From Bacteriovoracaceae bacterium UBA1018 (GTDB lineage Bacteria > Bdellovibrionota > UBA1018): a stretch of 5,450 nt of DNA. The number at the start of each line of letters is the position of its first letter. The stretch's first letter is position 1. The notes under the pieces are model-generated. The model saw nothing but the letters and a program-made list of their open reading frames with translations. It ran no database searches and was not told the DNA's origin. Below, one piece after another: positions 4,500 through 5,450 of this stretch. Where the stretch lies: positions 14,531 to 19,980 of the forward strand of contig DBAE01000125.1 of NCBI GenBank assembly GCA_002291495.1, in the 5' to 3' direction. The position numbers and the translations under genes are program-made.

Positions 4500-5450
4500 A
4501 TGAAAAAAACTTACCTCCTGACACCGGGTCCTACCCCGATTCCGGAGATGATTCTGTCCAGTTTTTCTCGTCCCATCATCCATCATCGCACACCCGCATT
4601 CGAAGCTCTGTTTTCAGAAGTTCGGTCACTCCTTAAGTACCTTTTTCAGACCGAGCAAGAAGTGATTACGCTTGCAGCAAGCGGCACCGGTGCAATGGAT
4701 GCGGCCATGTGCAACCTGTTTTCTACCGGTGATACCGTCATCACTATCAATGGTGGGAAATTTGGAGAGCGCTTTACCGAATTGGCTAAGACCTACGGAT
4801 TAAATCCAGTCGAAATCAAGCTCGAGCGTGGATCAGCAGTTGACCCGCAAGCTCTAAGAGAAATTGTTAAAACTCATTCTCATGCTAAGGCCATTTGCTT
4901 TCAAGCATCTGAGACATCAACCGGCACAAGAATGCCTGTTCAAGAAATCTGCGAAATCGCCCAAGCTGCCGGCATGCTCAGTGTCTGTGATGCAATCACT
5001 GCGTGTGGTGTATTTGACCTTCCTATGGATCGATGGGGTATCGATGTACTGATGACCGGATCACAGAAGGCACTCATGATTCCGCCAGGTCTTGCTTTCA
5101 TCTCACTCAGTCAAAAGGCATGGAAAGCGGTTGATACTTCGAATCTTCCAAAGTTTTACTTCAATCTTAAAAAAGAACTCAAAGCTCATCTGAAAAACCA
5201 GACCGCTTGGACTCCCGCGACTTCACTGATCCAAGGATTAAGAGAAAGTCTGCAGATGATCAAAGATGAAGGCTTAGAAAACTCTTTTAAGCGCCACGAA
5301 CTTTTGGCACTCGCCACGCGAAATGGGGTCGCAGCTTTGGGTCTAGAAATTTTGGCTAAAAAAAGTCCATCGCCAGCAGTGACTTCAGTCATCGTTCCTT
5401 CGACAATCGCAGAAGGAAAAAAGATACCTAAAATTATGCGTGATCGTTAC
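4500..5450 (+). CDS. class V PLP-dependent aminotransferase (serine/alanine-glyoxylate type), partial
   Basis: These are the first 317 codons of a fold-type I, class V aminotransferase that continues past the right edge; the family usually has about 380 residues. The N-terminal TPGPTPIPE (8-16) is a family hallmark. SGTGAMDAA (61-69) is the cofactor phosphate-binding loop, Asp164 in VCDAITACG contacts the pyridine nitrogen, and Lys190 in TGSQKALMIPPGL is the expected Schiff-base lysine. All key residues seen are intact. Relatives include serine-pyruvate, serine-glyoxylate and alanine-glyoxylate aminotransferases and proteins annotated as 'soluble hydrogenase 42 kDa subunit'. Some are thought to serve serine synthesis next to serA, which could be checked downstream. 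The ATG at 4500 is the only start: no in-frame start codon lies between it and the TAG at 4461, and a later start would remove the TPGPTP motif. The Shine-Dalgarno GAAGGA is unusually close, one base from the ATG. It is divergent from the hemerythrin operon. Confidence 0.92.
   Translation, partial: MKKTYLLTPGPTPIPEMILSSFSRPIIHHRTPAFEALFSEVRSLLKYLFQTEQEVITLAASGTGAMDAAMCNLFSTGDTVITINGGKFGERFTELAKTYGLNPVEIKLERGSAVDPQALREIVKTHSHAKAICFQASETSTGTRMPVQEICEIAQAAGMLSVCDAITACGVFDLPMDRWGIDVLMTGSQKALMIPPGLAFISLSQKAWKAVDTSNLPKFYFNLKKELKAHLKNQTAWTPATSLIQGLRESLQMIKDEGLENSFKRHELLALATRNGVAALGLEILAKKSPSPAVTSVIVPSTIAEGKKIPKIMRDRY

Noticed and set aside
1..5450. CRISPR array, tRNA, rRNA, insertion sequence or attachment site
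   Set aside because: No regularly spaced repeats, transposase-like frame, terminal inverted repeats or recognisable structural RNA gene were seen on either strand.

Overview
The window reads as a Gram-negative bacterium with moderate GC content. It uses sigma-54 regulation, exports a c-type cytochrome and carries a CcoI-type copper ATPase, which implies cbb3-type high-affinity respiration. The gene mix would suit the Bdellovibrionota/Deltaproteobacteria area, but that placement is inference and cannot be settled from 5.4 kb.

Layout, left to right. Positions 1-949 (minus) hold the first 316 codons of a CcoI/FixI P-type ATPase that runs off the left edge. Positions 950-1071 are a short intergenic region with TTGAG/CTCAA repeats, a weak terminator-like hairpin and a possible promoter. 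Positions 1072-4301 (minus) look like one operon. In transcription order it encodes a very short bacteriohemerythrin (4301-4059), a secreted cytochrome c'-like/TPR-like protein (4041-2833) interrupted by an in-frame TAG, a small protein resembling the bacterial eRF1-like 'translational machinery protein' family (2815-2462), and an NtrC/DctD-type sigma-54 response regulator (2496-1072). Positions 4302-4499 are a divergent intergenic region with a good sigma-54 promoter match for the operon and inverted repeats that could be operators. Positions 4500-5450 (plus) hold a class V PLP aminotransferase that runs off the right edge.

How the genes may work together (inference): hemerythrins bind O2 or NO through a di-iron site, cytochrome c' domains bind NO or CO, and CcoI supplies copper to a high-affinity oxidase. 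A sigma-54 promoter in front and a sigma-54 activator as last gene suggest an autoregulated response to oxygen, NO or redox state. The aminotransferase, probably for serine/alanine-glyoxylate chemistry, is divergently transcribed and need not be related.

The two most striking observations are both at the head of the operon. The hemerythrin keeps the first and last helices with their iron ligands but lacks the middle of the domain. The cytochrome gene has a TAG codon in the middle of a predicted helix of its heme domain, with the same frame open on both sides. Decay, sequencing error, stop-codon suppression and true miniaturisation are all possible. Decay or a recent lesion is the most economical reading.
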